Shown here: piece by piece, positions 63,948-64,000 of the stretch
Position numbering within the stretch: the stretch's first letter is position 1
Layout: the number at the start of each line of letters is the position of its first letter
Assembly: GCF_001673635.1 (NCBI RefSeq)
Contig: NZ_LZMH01000085.1
Location: forward strand, 62,001 to 126,000
Length of the DNA: 64,000 bases
Source: Mycobacterium asiaticum
Lineage (GTDB): Bacteria; Actinomycetota; Actinomycetes; Mycobacteriales; Mycobacteriaceae
Direction: 5' to 3'
Notes under the pieces: model-generated
What the model saw: only the letters and a program-made list of their open reading frames with translations
Told to the model about the DNA's origin: nothing
The model's database searches: none
Made by a program: the position numbers and the translations under genes

Positions 63948-64000
63948 CTCCTTCGCGGCCTGCCACCGCGGCCCAATCTACTGAGCGCCTCCGCAGTTAG

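Overview
The window is about 64 kb of GC-rich DNA from a Mycobacterium, most likely a slow grower. The evidence is a PE_PGRS protein, a PPE protein closely resembling M. tuberculosis PPE1, an MmpL transporter, a cutinase, many lipid-catabolism enzymes, and frequent leaderless or GTGA/ATGA-overlapping genes. I saw no rRNA, tRNA, CRISPR array or insertion sequence, and no gene-free stretch longer than about 300 bases.

Left third (1-19.6 kb): catabolic islands, each with its own regulator. Positions 1912-5791 hold a fused two-domain acyl-CoA dehydrogenase, a thiolase-like lipid-transfer protein and a DUF35 partner, and end in a long hairpin shared with a convergent aldehyde dehydrogenase. Positions 8609-14900 hold an amidohydrolase, a tandem CoA-transferase, a small unknown protein, a second thiolase-like/DUF35 pair and a PadR regulator. 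The twin thiolase-like/DUF35 pairs recall the retro-aldolases of steroid side-chain degradation. An SDR, an M19-type dipeptidase homologue and an alpha/beta hydrolase with a divergent TetR follow.

Middle third (18.2-47.1 kb): PaaX regulator with a lipoprotein, a frameshifted Rieske oxygenase, a NodB-type deacetylase, a cutinase, an LLM flavoenzyme/TetR pair, two divergent paralogous TetRs around a perfect palindrome, and two overlapping Baeyer-Villiger-type monooxygenases followed by a PE_PGRS gene carrying a propeller-like C-terminus. The monooxygenase operon and the PE_PGRS gene share a nearly identical 23-bp upstream element. Next come a 1051-residue cyclase/AAA protein with an SDR, a dehydrogenase/NTF2/SDR operon divergent from an IclR regulator whose best start is ATT, an MmgE/PrpD protein, a hotdog thioesterase with an HxlR regulator, a CGNR regulator and two SDRs.

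Right third (47.1-64 kb), the most interesting part: a SigC-like ECF sigma factor, divergent from the copper-type P1B ATPase ctpA; a zinc-finger anti-sigma-like membrane protein (Rv0093c-like); a methyltransferase; and the isonitrile-lipopeptide operon PPE1, Fe(II)/2-oxoglutarate oxidase, FcoT, FadD10, acyl carrier protein and NRPS (counterparts of Rv0096-Rv0101). The NRPS has one module (C-A-T-reductase), unlike the two-module M. tuberculosis Nrp. The same element, GGAAC-N17-CGACT, lies upstream of ctpA, the anti-sigma-like gene and PPE1, which suggests a single ECF-controlled metal-acquisition regulon encoded beside its own sigma factor. An MmpL gene and a YjbR-like gene converge on it from the right edge.
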